In this document: positions 43,373 through 51,378 of the stretch, piece by piece | How positions within the stretch are numbered: the first letter of the stretch is position 1 | Layout of the letters: each line of letters starts with the position of its first letter | Assembly: GCF_022682305.1 (NCBI RefSeq) | Contig: NZ_CP093528.1 | Location: 819,501-883,500, forward strand | DNA length: 64,000 bases | From: Shinella zoogloeoides | GTDB lineage: Bacteria; Pseudomonadota; Alphaproteobacteria; Rhizobiales; Rhizobiaceae | Reading direction: 5' to 3' | Position numbers and translations under genes: made by a program | The notes under the pieces: generated by a model | Databases searched by the model: none | What the model saw: only the letters and a program-made list of their open reading frames with translations | What the model was told of the DNA's origin: nothing

Positions 43373-43873
43373 TCAGCCGAGCGCCTGCACATAGCGCATG
43401 CCCGTCACCGGTCCGGCGCGGAAATTCATCTGCTCGTAGAAACGGTGCGCGCCGAAATTGCCGGTCGCCGCGCTGACGGAGAGGTAGCCGCAGCCGGCGA
43501 TGCGTGCATGCTCGCGGGCGCGGGAGACGAGATGGCGGCCGATGCCGTGGCCGCGATGGCCGTCACGCACGAAGATCTGGTGCAGCTCCATGCCGCGCAG
43601 GCCTTCCATCGCGCGGTAGAGGGGAACGAGCAGCGCGTAGCCGATCAGTCGACCGCCGGCTTCCGCAACGAGCGCGGTGACCCAGGGGCTGGCGCCGAAG
43701 AGGTCGCGGTCGAGATCGGCGGCGGATATCTTCGCTGTGTCGCCGTGGCATTCGGCATGCAGCGCGATCATGTCGAGCATTTGCTGGAGATCGCCCGGGC
43801 GCGCGGCGCGGATGGTCAGCATCGGCGGGCGTTCGACGGCGTGGGGATCGAGCTTGATGACGGTGTTGTGCAT
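43373..43873 (-). CDS. GNAT family N-acetyltransferase under apparent attenuation
   Basis: A 166-residue GNAT enzyme. The acetyl-CoA binding motif is IFVRDGHRGHGIGRHLVSRA, and the end (GNFGAHRFYEQMNFR) is typical. The substrate is unknown. AAGGAG gives the start at 43873; MLTIRAARPGD (residue 18) is an alternative. It lies behind a 16-codon peptide with an aromatic cluster and a terminator/antiterminator pair, suggesting that aromatic aminoacyl-tRNA supply controls it, so an aromatic amine or amino acid is a reasonable candidate substrate. DJ-1/PfpI follows in the same direction. Confidence 0.88.
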   Translation of the reverse strand: MHNTVIKLDPHAVERPPMLTIRAARPGDLQQMLDMIALHAECHGDTAKISAADLDRDLFGASPWVTALVAEAGGRLIGYALLVPLYRAMEGLRGMELHQIFVRDGHRGHGIGRHLVSRAREHARIAGCGYLSVSAATGNFGAHRFYEQMNFRAGPVTGMRYVQALG

Positions 43874-43910
43874 TTCGGGCTCCTTGGATTTTCTGCCATC
43901 AGGTGCCCTA

Positions 43911-43942
43911 AAACAACAAAGCCGCCTGATGGCGGCTTGTTG
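43911..43942 (-). terminator. Attenuator terminator upstream of GNAT gene
   Basis: Read leftward: CAACAAGCCGCC, ATCA loop, GGCGGCTTTGTTG, then TTTT. The stem is 12 bp with one bulge. The 5' arm can alternatively pair with GCGGCTGTT just upstream (43952-43960), so termination should depend on ribosome position. Confidence 0.75.
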
Positions 43943-43963
43943 ACATGATCGAACAGCCGCTCC

Positions 43964-44014
43964 CTATCGGAACAGCCAAAAATACGTTGCGGCGATGTGC
44001 GTGCTCTTGATCAT
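43964..44014 (-). CDS. Aromatic-rich leader peptide (attenuator)
   Basis: A 16-residue peptide, MIKSTHIAATYFWLFR, with Tyr11, Phe12, Trp13, Leu14 and Phe15 in succession before the stop. It lies 91 bp upstream of a GNAT gene, with competing RNA stems between. Its ATG is about where transcription should begin (TTGACA, 17 bp, AATATC, then 6 bp), so the mRNA may be leaderless, as in the Sinorhizobium trpL attenuator. Codons 7-9 (ATCGCCGC) can pair with GCGGC of the antiterminator arm, giving the classic 1:2, 2:3, 3:4 switch. Confidence 0.7.
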   Translation of the reverse strand: MIKSTHIAATYFWLFR

Positions 44015-44020
44015 GGGCGC

Positions 44021-44049
44021 GATATTCTCCCTTTCGCGCCGTTTGTCAA
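44021..44049 (-). promoter_or_regulatory. Promoter of the aromatic leader transcript
   Basis: Read leftward, TTGACA (44049-44044), a 17-bp spacer and AATATC (44026-44021). Position +1 would fall on the A of the leader peptide ATG at 44014. Confidence 0.6.
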
Positions 44050-44085
44050 TCGACTTTCTTGGCGGCGCGAAAGAGGGACGGCGGG

Positions 44086-44532
44086 TCAGGTCCAGGTTTC
44101 CTCCGGCGCGCCGGCGGTGGTTTGACCATCCGCCTGTCCGGTTTCGTCCACGCCCAGCCGTTCCTTGATGGTGCGGCGAAGCTCTTCCTCGATGGCCTCG
44201 CGCTGGTCCGGCGGCAGTTGCGCGAGGCTCTCCTCGGTGAGGCCCATCGCCTCGAGCAGTTCCTTGCGCAGGCGCTCGATGGGGCTCATCTTCGAAAGCT
44301 CCATGAATTCGGACAGCAGGCTCTCGCTTTCCCGCTCGGCCTTTTCCGCCTTGTTGGCCCAGAGCGCATTGGCAAGGCGGGACGGCATTGCGGCGGGGCC
44401 GGCTTCCACGGTCGGGATATTGCGCGCCGAGGACAGCCCGCCGCCCGAGCCGTCGGAAAGGCTGTTGTCGGTGCTGGCCGGCCGCTGCCGATTGAACGCA
44501 TAGGCGGAAAGCGCGCTGCCGTCGATCTTCAT
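44086..44532 (-). CDS. Conserved hypothetical protein, helical C-terminus
   Basis: A 148-residue protein with no signal peptide or membrane segment. The first 60 residues are polar and Ser/Gly/Ala-rich; residues 65-135 form charged, likely coiled helices (KAEKAERESESLLSEFMELSKMSPIERLRKELLEAMGLTEE and DQREAIEEELRRTIKERLG). I do not recognise the family. It lies between the leader and the PQQ dehydrogenase and may belong to a separate transcript. Function unknown. Confidence 0.65.
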   Translation of the reverse strand: MKIDGSALSAYAFNRQRPASTDNSLSDGSGGGLSSARNIPTVEAGPAAMPSRLANALWANKAEKAERESESLLSEFMELSKMSPIERLRKELLEAMGLTEESLAQLPPDQREAIEEELRRTIKERLGVDETGQADGQTTAGAPEETWT

Positions 44533-44625
44533 GAAAATGGCTCCTCGAATGTCGGGGAACCATTAGCGGTTGCGGCTGTCGCGAGGCTTTCGCCTGGGTG
44601 CGTCCGCCGGGGCGGCCTGCACCTC

Positions 44626-46959
44626 TTACGGCAGCGTATAGGCGATCACATAATCCCCCGGCTTCGTTCCGACCGAGCCGTGCCCACCGGCGACGATCAG
44701 CACATATTGCTTGTCGCCGACCGTATAGGTCATCGGCGTCGCCTGTCCGCCTGCGGGAAGGCGGGCTTCCCAGAGCTGGCGGCCGTCGGTCACGTCGTAG
44801 GCGCGCAGATAGTCGTCCACCGCCGCACCGAGAAAGGCGACGCCGCCCTTGGTCATCATCGGGCCGCCGATGCCGGGCACGCCCACCTTGAAGGGCAGCG
44901 GCAGCGGCGTCATGTCCATGACGGTGCCGTTCTTGTGCTTCCAGGCGATCTTGCCGGTGGCAAGGTCGGCGCCCGCGACATAGCCCCATGGCGGCGCCTG
45001 GCAGGGAATGCCGAGCGGGCCGAGGAACGGCCCCATGAAGACGCCGTAGGGCGCGCCGTCATTGCGGTTGAGGCCCTGTTCGGAACCCTTCTCGTCCTGC
45101 CCCTTCGGCGGCACCTGGTCACGCGGCACGAGGCGGGAGGTGAAGGCGAGATAGGTCGGCATGCCGAACATGACCTGCCGCTCCGGATCGACTGCGACCG
45201 AACCCCAGTTGAACGTGCCGAAATTGCCGGGATAGACGATGGTGCCCTCCAGCGAGGGCGGCGTGTAGCGGCCCTCGTATTTCATCGACAGGAAATCGAT
45301 GCGGCAGGCGAGCTGGTCGAACATGGTGACGCCCCACATGTTCTTTTCCGTCAGCGGCGGCGGCGAGAAGGTGAGGTCGGAGAGCGGCTGGGTCGGCGCG
45401 GAGAAATCCTCCGGGATCGTGCCGGTCGGGGCGGGCACCTCCTTGACCGGGATGATCGGCTCGCCGGTGCGCCGGTCGAGCACGTAGATATCGCCCTGCT
45501 TGGTCGGGCCGACGAGGGCGGGGATGGTCGCGCCGTCGCGGGTGATGTCGATCAGCGCTGGCTGGGCCGGCACGTCCATGTCCCAGAGGTCGTGATGCAC
45601 CGTCTGGCGCACCCAGCGCACCGCGCCGGTCTTGATGTCGAGCGCGACGATGGAAGAGGAATATTTCTCCACATGCTCGCTGCGGCCCATGCCGAGCTGG
45701 TCCGGCACCTGGTTGCCAAGCGGGATATAGACGAGGCCGAGCGCGTCGTCATAGCTGAACACCGACCAGGAATTCGGCGAGTTGACGGTATAGACTTGGC
45801 CTTCCGGCAGCGGCGTCGTGACGTCCGGATTGCCCGAATCCCAGTTCCAGATGAGCGCGCCGGAATTGACGTCGAAGGCGCGGATGACGCCGGACTGTTC
45901 CTGCGTCGAATAGTTGTCGTTGACGGCCCCGCCGATGATGATCTTGCCGTCGGTGATGACGGGCGGCGAGGTGGAATAGTAGTAGCCGGCCGGATTGTAG
46001 GGCATGCCCTTTTCGAGGTGCAGCACGCCGTTTTCCGCGAAATTCGTGCAGACGTCGCCGGTCTCCGCGTCGAGCGCGATCAGGCGGGCGTCGGAGGTCG
46101 GCAGATAGACGCGTGTGGCGCAGGCCGTGCCGGCGGTTGCGGCCGGGTCGGCATAGAAGGTGACGCCACGGCAGGTCTGGTGCTGGCGGTCCGGGTTCAT
46201 GCCGGAGTTGGAATCGTATTTCCATTTCTCCTTGCCGGTGGCGGCGTCAAGGGCGATCGCCCAGTTGTGCGGCGTGCACATGTAGAGCGTGTCGCCGATC
46301 TTCAGCGGCGTGACCTGATAGGTCGTTTCGCCCACGTCGTCGGGCAGTTTCACGTCGCCCGTCCGGTACTGCCAGGCGACCTTGAGCGTGCCGACATTGT
46401 CCGTGTTGATCTGGTCGAGCGGCGAATAGCGCTGGCCGTAGGGCGTGCGGCCGTACTGGTGCCATTCGCCGGCCGGCACGTTGCCGCCGAGTGCGGGCGT
46501 GGCGTTCACGACGTCGGTCGGCAGGTCGCCTGCCAGATCGTGCGGATCTTGCGTCATCGAATAGCCGGCAACGGCGATGGCGACGAGGCTGGCGACGGTG
46601 AGCGGCAGGGCCGAGGCGGGGTAGGCTGTGCCGGTGGGGCTGGAAAAACCGAGCGGACGGCGGATCGCCGGCAGCATCAGCCAGAGGCCGATGAGCACGA
46701 TGACGCCGCCGCGCGGACCGAGCTGCCACCAGTCGAAGCCGACTTCCCAGATCGCCCAGCCGAGCGAGCCGAGCACGATGAGGGCATAGAGCCAGAGCGC
46801 CGCCGCCGAGCGGCGGAAGAGGAGGATGGCCGTGGCGAGGAAGGCAAGGCCGGTGACGAGATAGTAGGGGCTACCGCCGAGCGACAGCAGCCATCCGCCT
46901 CCACCCGTCAGCACCAATCCGATGATGGCGATGAAGGTGGCGGTCAGCGTGAGCAACAT
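44626..46959 (-). CDS. Membrane-bound PQQ-dependent glucose/quinate dehydrogenase
   Basis: A 777-residue quinoprotein. Four to five N-terminal helices (LLTLTATFIAIIGLVLTGGGGWLL onward) anchor it, and the periplasmic eight-bladed propeller follows, with DQINTDNVGTLKVAWQYRTGD opening the PQQ domain and AYDVTDGRQLWEARLPAGGQATPMTY late. It oxidises glucose (or quinate/shikimate) in the periplasm and passes electrons to ubiquinone. Glucose dehydrogenase Gcd is the likeliest member. No pqq biosynthesis gene is in this window, so activity would depend on genes elsewhere or external PQQ. Confidence 0.92.
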   Translation of the reverse strand: MLLTLTATFIAIIGLVLTGGGGWLLSLGGSPYYLVTGLAFLATAILLFRRSAAALWLYALIVLGSLGWAIWEVGFDWWQLGPRGGVIVLIGLWLMLPAIRRPLGFSSPTGTAYPASALPLTVASLVAIAVAGYSMTQDPHDLAGDLPTDVVNATPALGGNVPAGEWHQYGRTPYGQRYSPLDQINTDNVGTLKVAWQYRTGDVKLPDDVGETTYQVTPLKIGDTLYMCTPHNWAIALDAATGKEKWKYDSNSGMNPDRQHQTCRGVTFYADPAATAGTACATRVYLPTSDARLIALDAETGDVCTNFAENGVLHLEKGMPYNPAGYYYSTSPPVITDGKIIIGGAVNDNYSTQEQSGVIRAFDVNSGALIWNWDSGNPDVTTPLPEGQVYTVNSPNSWSVFSYDDALGLVYIPLGNQVPDQLGMGRSEHVEKYSSSIVALDIKTGAVRWVRQTVHHDLWDMDVPAQPALIDITRDGATIPALVGPTKQGDIYVLDRRTGEPIIPVKEVPAPTGTIPEDFSAPTQPLSDLTFSPPPLTEKNMWGVTMFDQLACRIDFLSMKYEGRYTPPSLEGTIVYPGNFGTFNWGSVAVDPERQVMFGMPTYLAFTSRLVPRDQVPPKGQDEKGSEQGLNRNDGAPYGVFMGPFLGPLGIPCQAPPWGYVAGADLATGKIAWKHKNGTVMDMTPLPLPFKVGVPGIGGPMMTKGGVAFLGAAVDDYLRAYDVTDGRQLWEARLPAGGQATPMTYTVGDKQYVLIVAGGHGSVGTKPGDYVIAYTLP

Positions 46960-47119
46960 GGGTATCTCCGTTTGCGATGCCGGCCCGGGGAGGCGGTCGG
47001 CATGACGTCCGGCTCAAGGGGGGACGCTGGAGAAACTAGGGCGCAAGCGTGAGGCTTCAATGCCGGGCATCGCGGTTGCGCCGGGCCATGATCCCGCCGG
47101 CGGCTTTCCCGCGCTGCCG

Positions 47120-48628
47120 TCAGGTGCCGCAGAACGTGGCGGTGACCTCTTCGCCCGGCTTCGGCGGCCCGGCGAAGGCGGAAAAGGCGGGCTGGTCCTC
47201 GTAGGGCCTTGCCAGCACGGCGTTCAGCGCCTCGAACAGCGAGAAATCGCCGTGGTCGACCGCCTCCGTCAGGGCTTCTTCTACCTTGTGGTTGCGCGGG
47301 ATGAAGGCGGGGTTGACCCGGCGCATCGCGGCGGCGCGGGTCTGCGGCGGTGCGGTCTCCCGCGACAGCCGCTCGCGCCAGAGGGCGAGCCATGGTCCGA
47401 GCGCGGCGGGGTCTGCCAGAAGGCTTGCGAGGGCGCTGTCGGCCGTCTCGTTTTCCGCCGCGTCGGCGAGCCGGCGGAAGGCCAGCGTATAGTCGGCCTT
47501 CTCTTCGTAAAACGTGACGAGCAGGTCGCGGATGAGCGTCTGGTCGCCATCCTCCTCGTCGTCGCCAAGGCCGATCTTGGCGCGGATCGTCGTCTTCCAA
47601 TGCGCCTGGAACCTGTCCATGAAGCGCGTGACGGCCGCGTTCGCGGCTTCCACCGCCCGGTCCTGGTCATCGTCGAGAATGGCGAGCAGCGCCTCGGCCA
47701 ACCGGGCAATGTTCCATTGGCCGACCATCGGCTGGTTGCCGAAGGCATAGCGCCCGCCATGGTCGATGGAGGAGAAGACGGTGCGCGGGTCGTAGTGGTC
47801 CATGAAGGCGCAGGGGCCGAAATCGATCGTCTCGCCGGAGATCGTCATGTTGTCGGTGTTCATCACCCCATGGATGAAGCCGACGCCGAGCCATCTGGCG
47901 ATCAGCGAGGCCTGCCGCCCGGCAACGGCGTCCAGCAGCGCGAGATAGGGTTTTTCCGCGCCCTTCAGTTCGGGATAGTGCCGGTCGATGACATGGTCCG
48001 CCAGCACGCGCACGTTCTGCGTATCGCCGCGTGCGGCAAAGAACTGGAAGGTGCCGACACGGATATGGCTTGCCGCCACGCGGGTGAGGATCGCGCCGGG
48101 CAGCACCCGGTCGCGATAGACCGGCTGGCCGCTGGCGACCGCCGCGAGCGCTCGCGTCGTCGGAATGCCGAGCGCATGCATCGCCTCACTGACGATATAT
48201 TCGCGCAGCACCGGCCCGAGCGCGGCGCGCCCGTCGCCGCGGCGCGAATAGGGCGTCTGGCCCGCGCCCTTGAGCTGGATGTCGCGGCGCCGGCCGCTGC
48301 GGTCGATCACCTCGCCCAGAAGGATCGCCCGCCCGTCGCCGAGCTGCGGCACGAACTGGCCGAACTGGTGGCCGGCATAGGCCATGGCGAGCGGCAGCGC
48401 GCCGGGCAGCGGCGCGTTGCCGGAAAAATAGGCCGCGCCGTGCCGCTCCAGCGCATCGGCGTCGAGGCCGAGCTCGGCAGCCAGCGGCCGGTTGAAGGCG
48501 ATCAGCCGGGGCGCTTCCACCGGCGTTGGATCGACGGGCGAGAAGAAGGCGTCCGGCAGGCGCGCATAGCTGTTGTCGAAGGGAATGGGGCGGGTCTTGT
48601 CCACCGCTGCCGTCGTTGTATCGCTCAT
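47120..48628 (-). CDS. selO: Protein adenylyltransferase SelO (YdiU/UPF0061)
   Basis: A 502-residue pseudokinase-fold enzyme that transfers AMP to Ser, Thr or Tyr of target proteins in redox control. Signature segments are YAGHQFGQFVPQLGDGRAILLGEV, IQLKGAGQTPYSRRGDGRAALGPVLREYI and GFIHGVMNTDNMTISGETIDFGPCAFMDHYDP; the last includes the DFG-equivalent. Its C-terminus ends FCGT rather than a CxxC/U. The length is typical. It is a single gene, 81 bp upstream of the ptrB stop. Confidence 0.94.
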   Translation of the reverse strand: MSDTTTAAVDKTRPIPFDNSYARLPDAFFSPVDPTPVEAPRLIAFNRPLAAELGLDADALERHGAAYFSGNAPLPGALPLAMAYAGHQFGQFVPQLGDGRAILLGEVIDRSGRRRDIQLKGAGQTPYSRRGDGRAALGPVLREYIVSEAMHALGIPTTRALAAVASGQPVYRDRVLPGAILTRVAASHIRVGTFQFFAARGDTQNVRVLADHVIDRHYPELKGAEKPYLALLDAVAGRQASLIARWLGVGFIHGVMNTDNMTISGETIDFGPCAFMDHYDPRTVFSSIDHGGRYAFGNQPMVGQWNIARLAEALLAILDDDQDRAVEAANAAVTRFMDRFQAHWKTTIRAKIGLGDDEEDGDQTLIRDLLVTFYEEKADYTLAFRRLADAAENETADSALASLLADPAALGPWLALWRERLSRETAPPQTRAAAMRRVNPAFIPRNHKVEEALTEAVDHGDFSLFEALNAVLARPYEDQPAFSAFAGPPKPGEEVTATFCGT

Positions 48629-48709
48629 GATCGTCCGTCCGTTGCGCCTTGCCTATCAGATAGGGCGTCGGAGGGCGGAGCGAAAGGTTCTCGGCGCCGC
48701 CCCTCCGTC

Positions 48710-50803
48710 CTACATCTTCCCCGCCACCTTGATCGCGAAGGCATATTCGAAGGCGATCTCCTCCAGCCGCTGGAAGCGGCCCGATGCGCCGCCATGGCCC
48801 GCGCCCATGTTCGTCTTGAGCAGGATCGGCTCGCTGCCGGTGGTCTTCTCGCGCAGCCGCGCCACCCACTTCGTCGGCTCCCAGTAGGTCACGCGCGGGT
48901 CGGTGAGACCGGAAAGGGCGAGGATGGCAGGGTAGGGCTTTGCCCCGACATTGTCATAGGGCGAGTAGCTCGCCATGAGCTGGTAGAAATCCTTGCTCTC
49001 GATGGGATTGCCCCATTCCGGCCATTCCGGCGGGGTCAGCGGCAGGGTGTCGTCCAGCATGGTGTTGAGCACGTCGACGAAGGGAACGGCCGCGATGATG
49101 CCGCCGAATTTCTCCGGCGCCATGTTGGCGACCGCGCCCATCAGCATGCCGCCGGCCGAGCCGCCTTCGGCGACGATGTTCGCGTAGGACGTGAACCTCT
49201 CTTGATTCAGATAGTCGGCCGCCGCGATGAAGTCCTTGAAGGTATTGGTCTTCTTGTCCATCTTGCCGTTTTCGTACCAGGCGAAGCCCTTGTCCTTGCC
49301 GCCGCGGATATGGGCGATGGCATAGACGAAGCCGCGGTCGGCGAGCGACAGGCAATTGGTGTTGAAGGAGGCCGGGATGGTGATGCCGTAGGCGCCGTAG
49401 CCGTAGAGCAGGCACGGGGCCGAGCCGTCGAGCGGCGTGTCCTTGCGGTAGAGCAGGGTGACCGGCACCTTTTCGCCGTCCCATGCGGGGGCGAAGACGC
49501 GGCGGGTGACGTAGTCGTCCGGGTTGTGGCCGGAGGGCACTTCCTGCGTCTTGAGAAGCCGGCGCTCGCGCGTCGCCATATTGTAGTCGAAGAGCTGCGA
49601 GGGCGTGGTCATCGAGGAGTAGGAGAAGCGGATGACGTCGGTGTCGTACTCCGCCGCGCCCGACAGGCCGAGCGAATAGGCTTCCTCGGCGAAGGCGATG
49701 GCGTGTTCCTCGCCGCTCATCCGGTCGCGCACCACGATGCGGGGAAGGCCCTCGTGACGCTCCAGCCAGACGAGGTGGCGGGCAAACGCCATGTGGTTGA
49801 GGATCAGCGTGCCGGGGCGATGCGGCACGACCTCGGTCCAGTTCTCGCGGCCGGGGGCGATCACCGGCGTCTGGCAGATCTTGAAGTCCTTCGCGCCGTC
49901 GGCATTGGTGAGGATGTAGAAGACGTCGCCGCCCTCCGTCATCGAATATTCGAGGCCCGTCTGGCGTGGCGCGACGAGGGCCGGGGCGGCGAACAGGTCC
50001 TTGGTGGAGAGCAGGCGGTATTCGCTCGTCTCGTGGTCGTGGATGTCGATATAGATGAAATCGTCGAGCAGCGAGCCGCCGACCGACATGAAGAAGCCTG
50101 CGTCCTTCTCCTCATAGACGAGGCGGTCGTTTTCCTGCCGCTCGCCGAGGATATGGTGGAAGATCTTCGAGGGGCGGTGGTTCTCGTCGAGCGCGGTGTA
50201 GAAGAAGCTCTTCGCATCCGGCGCCCACACGCCGCCGCCGCCGGAATTGACGATTTCGTCGGCATGGTCCTTGCCGGTTGCAAGGTCGCGCACCTTCAGC
50301 GTGAAATATTCCGAACCCTTGTCGTCATAGCCCCAGATGCCGACGGAATGATCGGTGGAGTGGTCTATGCCGGAAAGACGGAAATAGTCCTTGCCTTCCG
50401 CCTCGCTGTCGCCGTCCAGCAGGACGGTGCGCTCGCCGCCGTCGCGCGGCTCGCGGAAATAGCGCGGCTGCTCGCCGCCGGTGACAAAGGCGGTGCCGTA
50501 GGCGAAGGGGCCGTCCTTGACCGGCACGGAGCTGTCGTCCTCCTTGATGCGGCCGCGCATCTCGGAAAACAGCGTTTTCTGCAGCGCCGCGGTATCCGCC
50601 ATGGCGGCGTTCATATAGGCGTTCTCCGCCTCCAGATGCGCGCGGATTTCCGGTTGCAGGATGGAGGGATCCTTGAACATCGCCTGCCAGTTCTCGTCGC
50701 GGAACCAGGCATAGTCGTCGGTGCGGGTGATGCCGTGGCGGGTGTCGGAGACGGGCTTCTTCGCGGCGAGGGGGGCGGCGGGCAGGTTTTTGAAGACGGA
50801 CAA
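48710..50803 (-). CDS. ptrB: Oligopeptidase B (S9 prolyl oligopeptidase family)
   Basis: A 697-residue cytosolic serine peptidase that cleaves after Arg or Lys in short peptides. The N-terminal propeller begins after RHGITRTDDYAWFRDENWQ. The catalytic Ser is in VAEGGSAGGMLMGAVAN, the Asp in LSGLTDPRVTYWEPTKW, and the His in TNMGAGHGGASGR. The segment VPFVDVLNTMLDDTLPLTPPEWPEWGNP is characteristic of the OpB branch. No signal peptide. It may be expressed with or separately from the downstream selO. Confidence 0.94.
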   Translation of the reverse strand: MSVFKNLPAAPLAAKKPVSDTRHGITRTDDYAWFRDENWQAMFKDPSILQPEIRAHLEAENAYMNAAMADTAALQKTLFSEMRGRIKEDDSSVPVKDGPFAYGTAFVTGGEQPRYFREPRDGGERTVLLDGDSEAEGKDYFRLSGIDHSTDHSVGIWGYDDKGSEYFTLKVRDLATGKDHADEIVNSGGGGVWAPDAKSFFYTALDENHRPSKIFHHILGERQENDRLVYEEKDAGFFMSVGGSLLDDFIYIDIHDHETSEYRLLSTKDLFAAPALVAPRQTGLEYSMTEGGDVFYILTNADGAKDFKICQTPVIAPGRENWTEVVPHRPGTLILNHMAFARHLVWLERHEGLPRIVVRDRMSGEEHAIAFAEEAYSLGLSGAAEYDTDVIRFSYSSMTTPSQLFDYNMATRERRLLKTQEVPSGHNPDDYVTRRVFAPAWDGEKVPVTLLYRKDTPLDGSAPCLLYGYGAYGITIPASFNTNCLSLADRGFVYAIAHIRGGKDKGFAWYENGKMDKKTNTFKDFIAAADYLNQERFTSYANIVAEGGSAGGMLMGAVANMAPEKFGGIIAAVPFVDVLNTMLDDTLPLTPPEWPEWGNPIESKDFYQLMASYSPYDNVGAKPYPAILALSGLTDPRVTYWEPTKWVARLREKTTGSEPILLKTNMGAGHGGASGRFQRLEEIAFEYAFAIKVAGKM

Positions 50804-50975
50804 GATTTCACTCCGGCAAATCGGTAGGCGGGATCAAAGAGATAGAGAGACCCGCCCTTCGCATCAAGGCCGTGGCCGAAGGTTTGAGCGGCCGGTGGGG
50901 AAGGCGGTGTCGAAGGGGACGGAAGATTGCGGCGGACCCGTCGGGAGCGCCGTTGAAGGACCGATGGGGCGGCCG

Positions 50976-51326
50976 CTACAGGATCTGCGTATCGCCGCAG
51001 AAGATCGCACCGAGCGCGCCGACGAGCTGGCATGCCCGCTCGTCGGTCAGCCTGTAGAAGATCTGCTTGCCTTCACGGCGCGCGCTGACGATGCCGGCTT
51101 CACGCAGCACGTTAAGCTGCTGGGACAGGGTCGGCTGGTGGACGGCAAGCTTGTTTTCAAGCTCTCCGACCGAAGTCTCGCCTTCGGCGAGCTTACAGAC
51201 AAGCAAAAGCCGCGCCGGGTGGGCCAATGTTTTCAGGAGACCGGAAATCCTGGCCGCCCGAATGGCCCTAGCCCGGGAGGCCGGCATAGCCTCACGGAAT
51301 GGGATGATGACCACGGGATACTCCAT
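50976..51326 (-). CDS. BigR-like ArsR-family repressor, probable sulfide/redox sensor
   Basis: A 116-residue ArsR/SmtB protein close to BigR of Agrobacterium and Xylella, which senses persulfide. The recognition helix is in HQPTLSQQLNVLREAGIV, followed by REGKQIFYRLT. The two sensor cysteines align as Cys44 (LLLVCKLAEGE) and Cys110 (GAIFCGD); a third, Cys99, is extra. BigR genes normally sit with a persulfide dioxygenase and a sulfite exporter; none is here. The start is 51326 by a TATAAT promoter (51352-51347), but Met14 is possible. Confidence 0.87.
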   Translation of the reverse strand: MEYPVVIIPFREAMPASRARAIRAARISGLLKTLAHPARLLLVCKLAEGETSVGELENKLAVHQPTLSQQLNVLREAGIVSARREGKQIFYRLTDERACQLVGALGAIFCGDTQIL

Positions 51327-51378
51327 ACATTAGCAGTCTATTTTATATTATACGCGATTTTTAACGATCTTCCAGTGG

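Noticed and set aside
44059..47052. A 997-codon plus-strand frame opposite the PQQ dehydrogenase
   Set aside because: Composition is that of an antisense shadow (Arg, Asp, Gly, Val, His rich), with no recognisable domain; the opposite strand carries a full quinoprotein.
47060..50827. A 1255-codon plus-strand frame across selO and ptrB
   Set aside because: It runs antisense through two conserved genes and their gap. Such long antisense frames are expected at this GC content.
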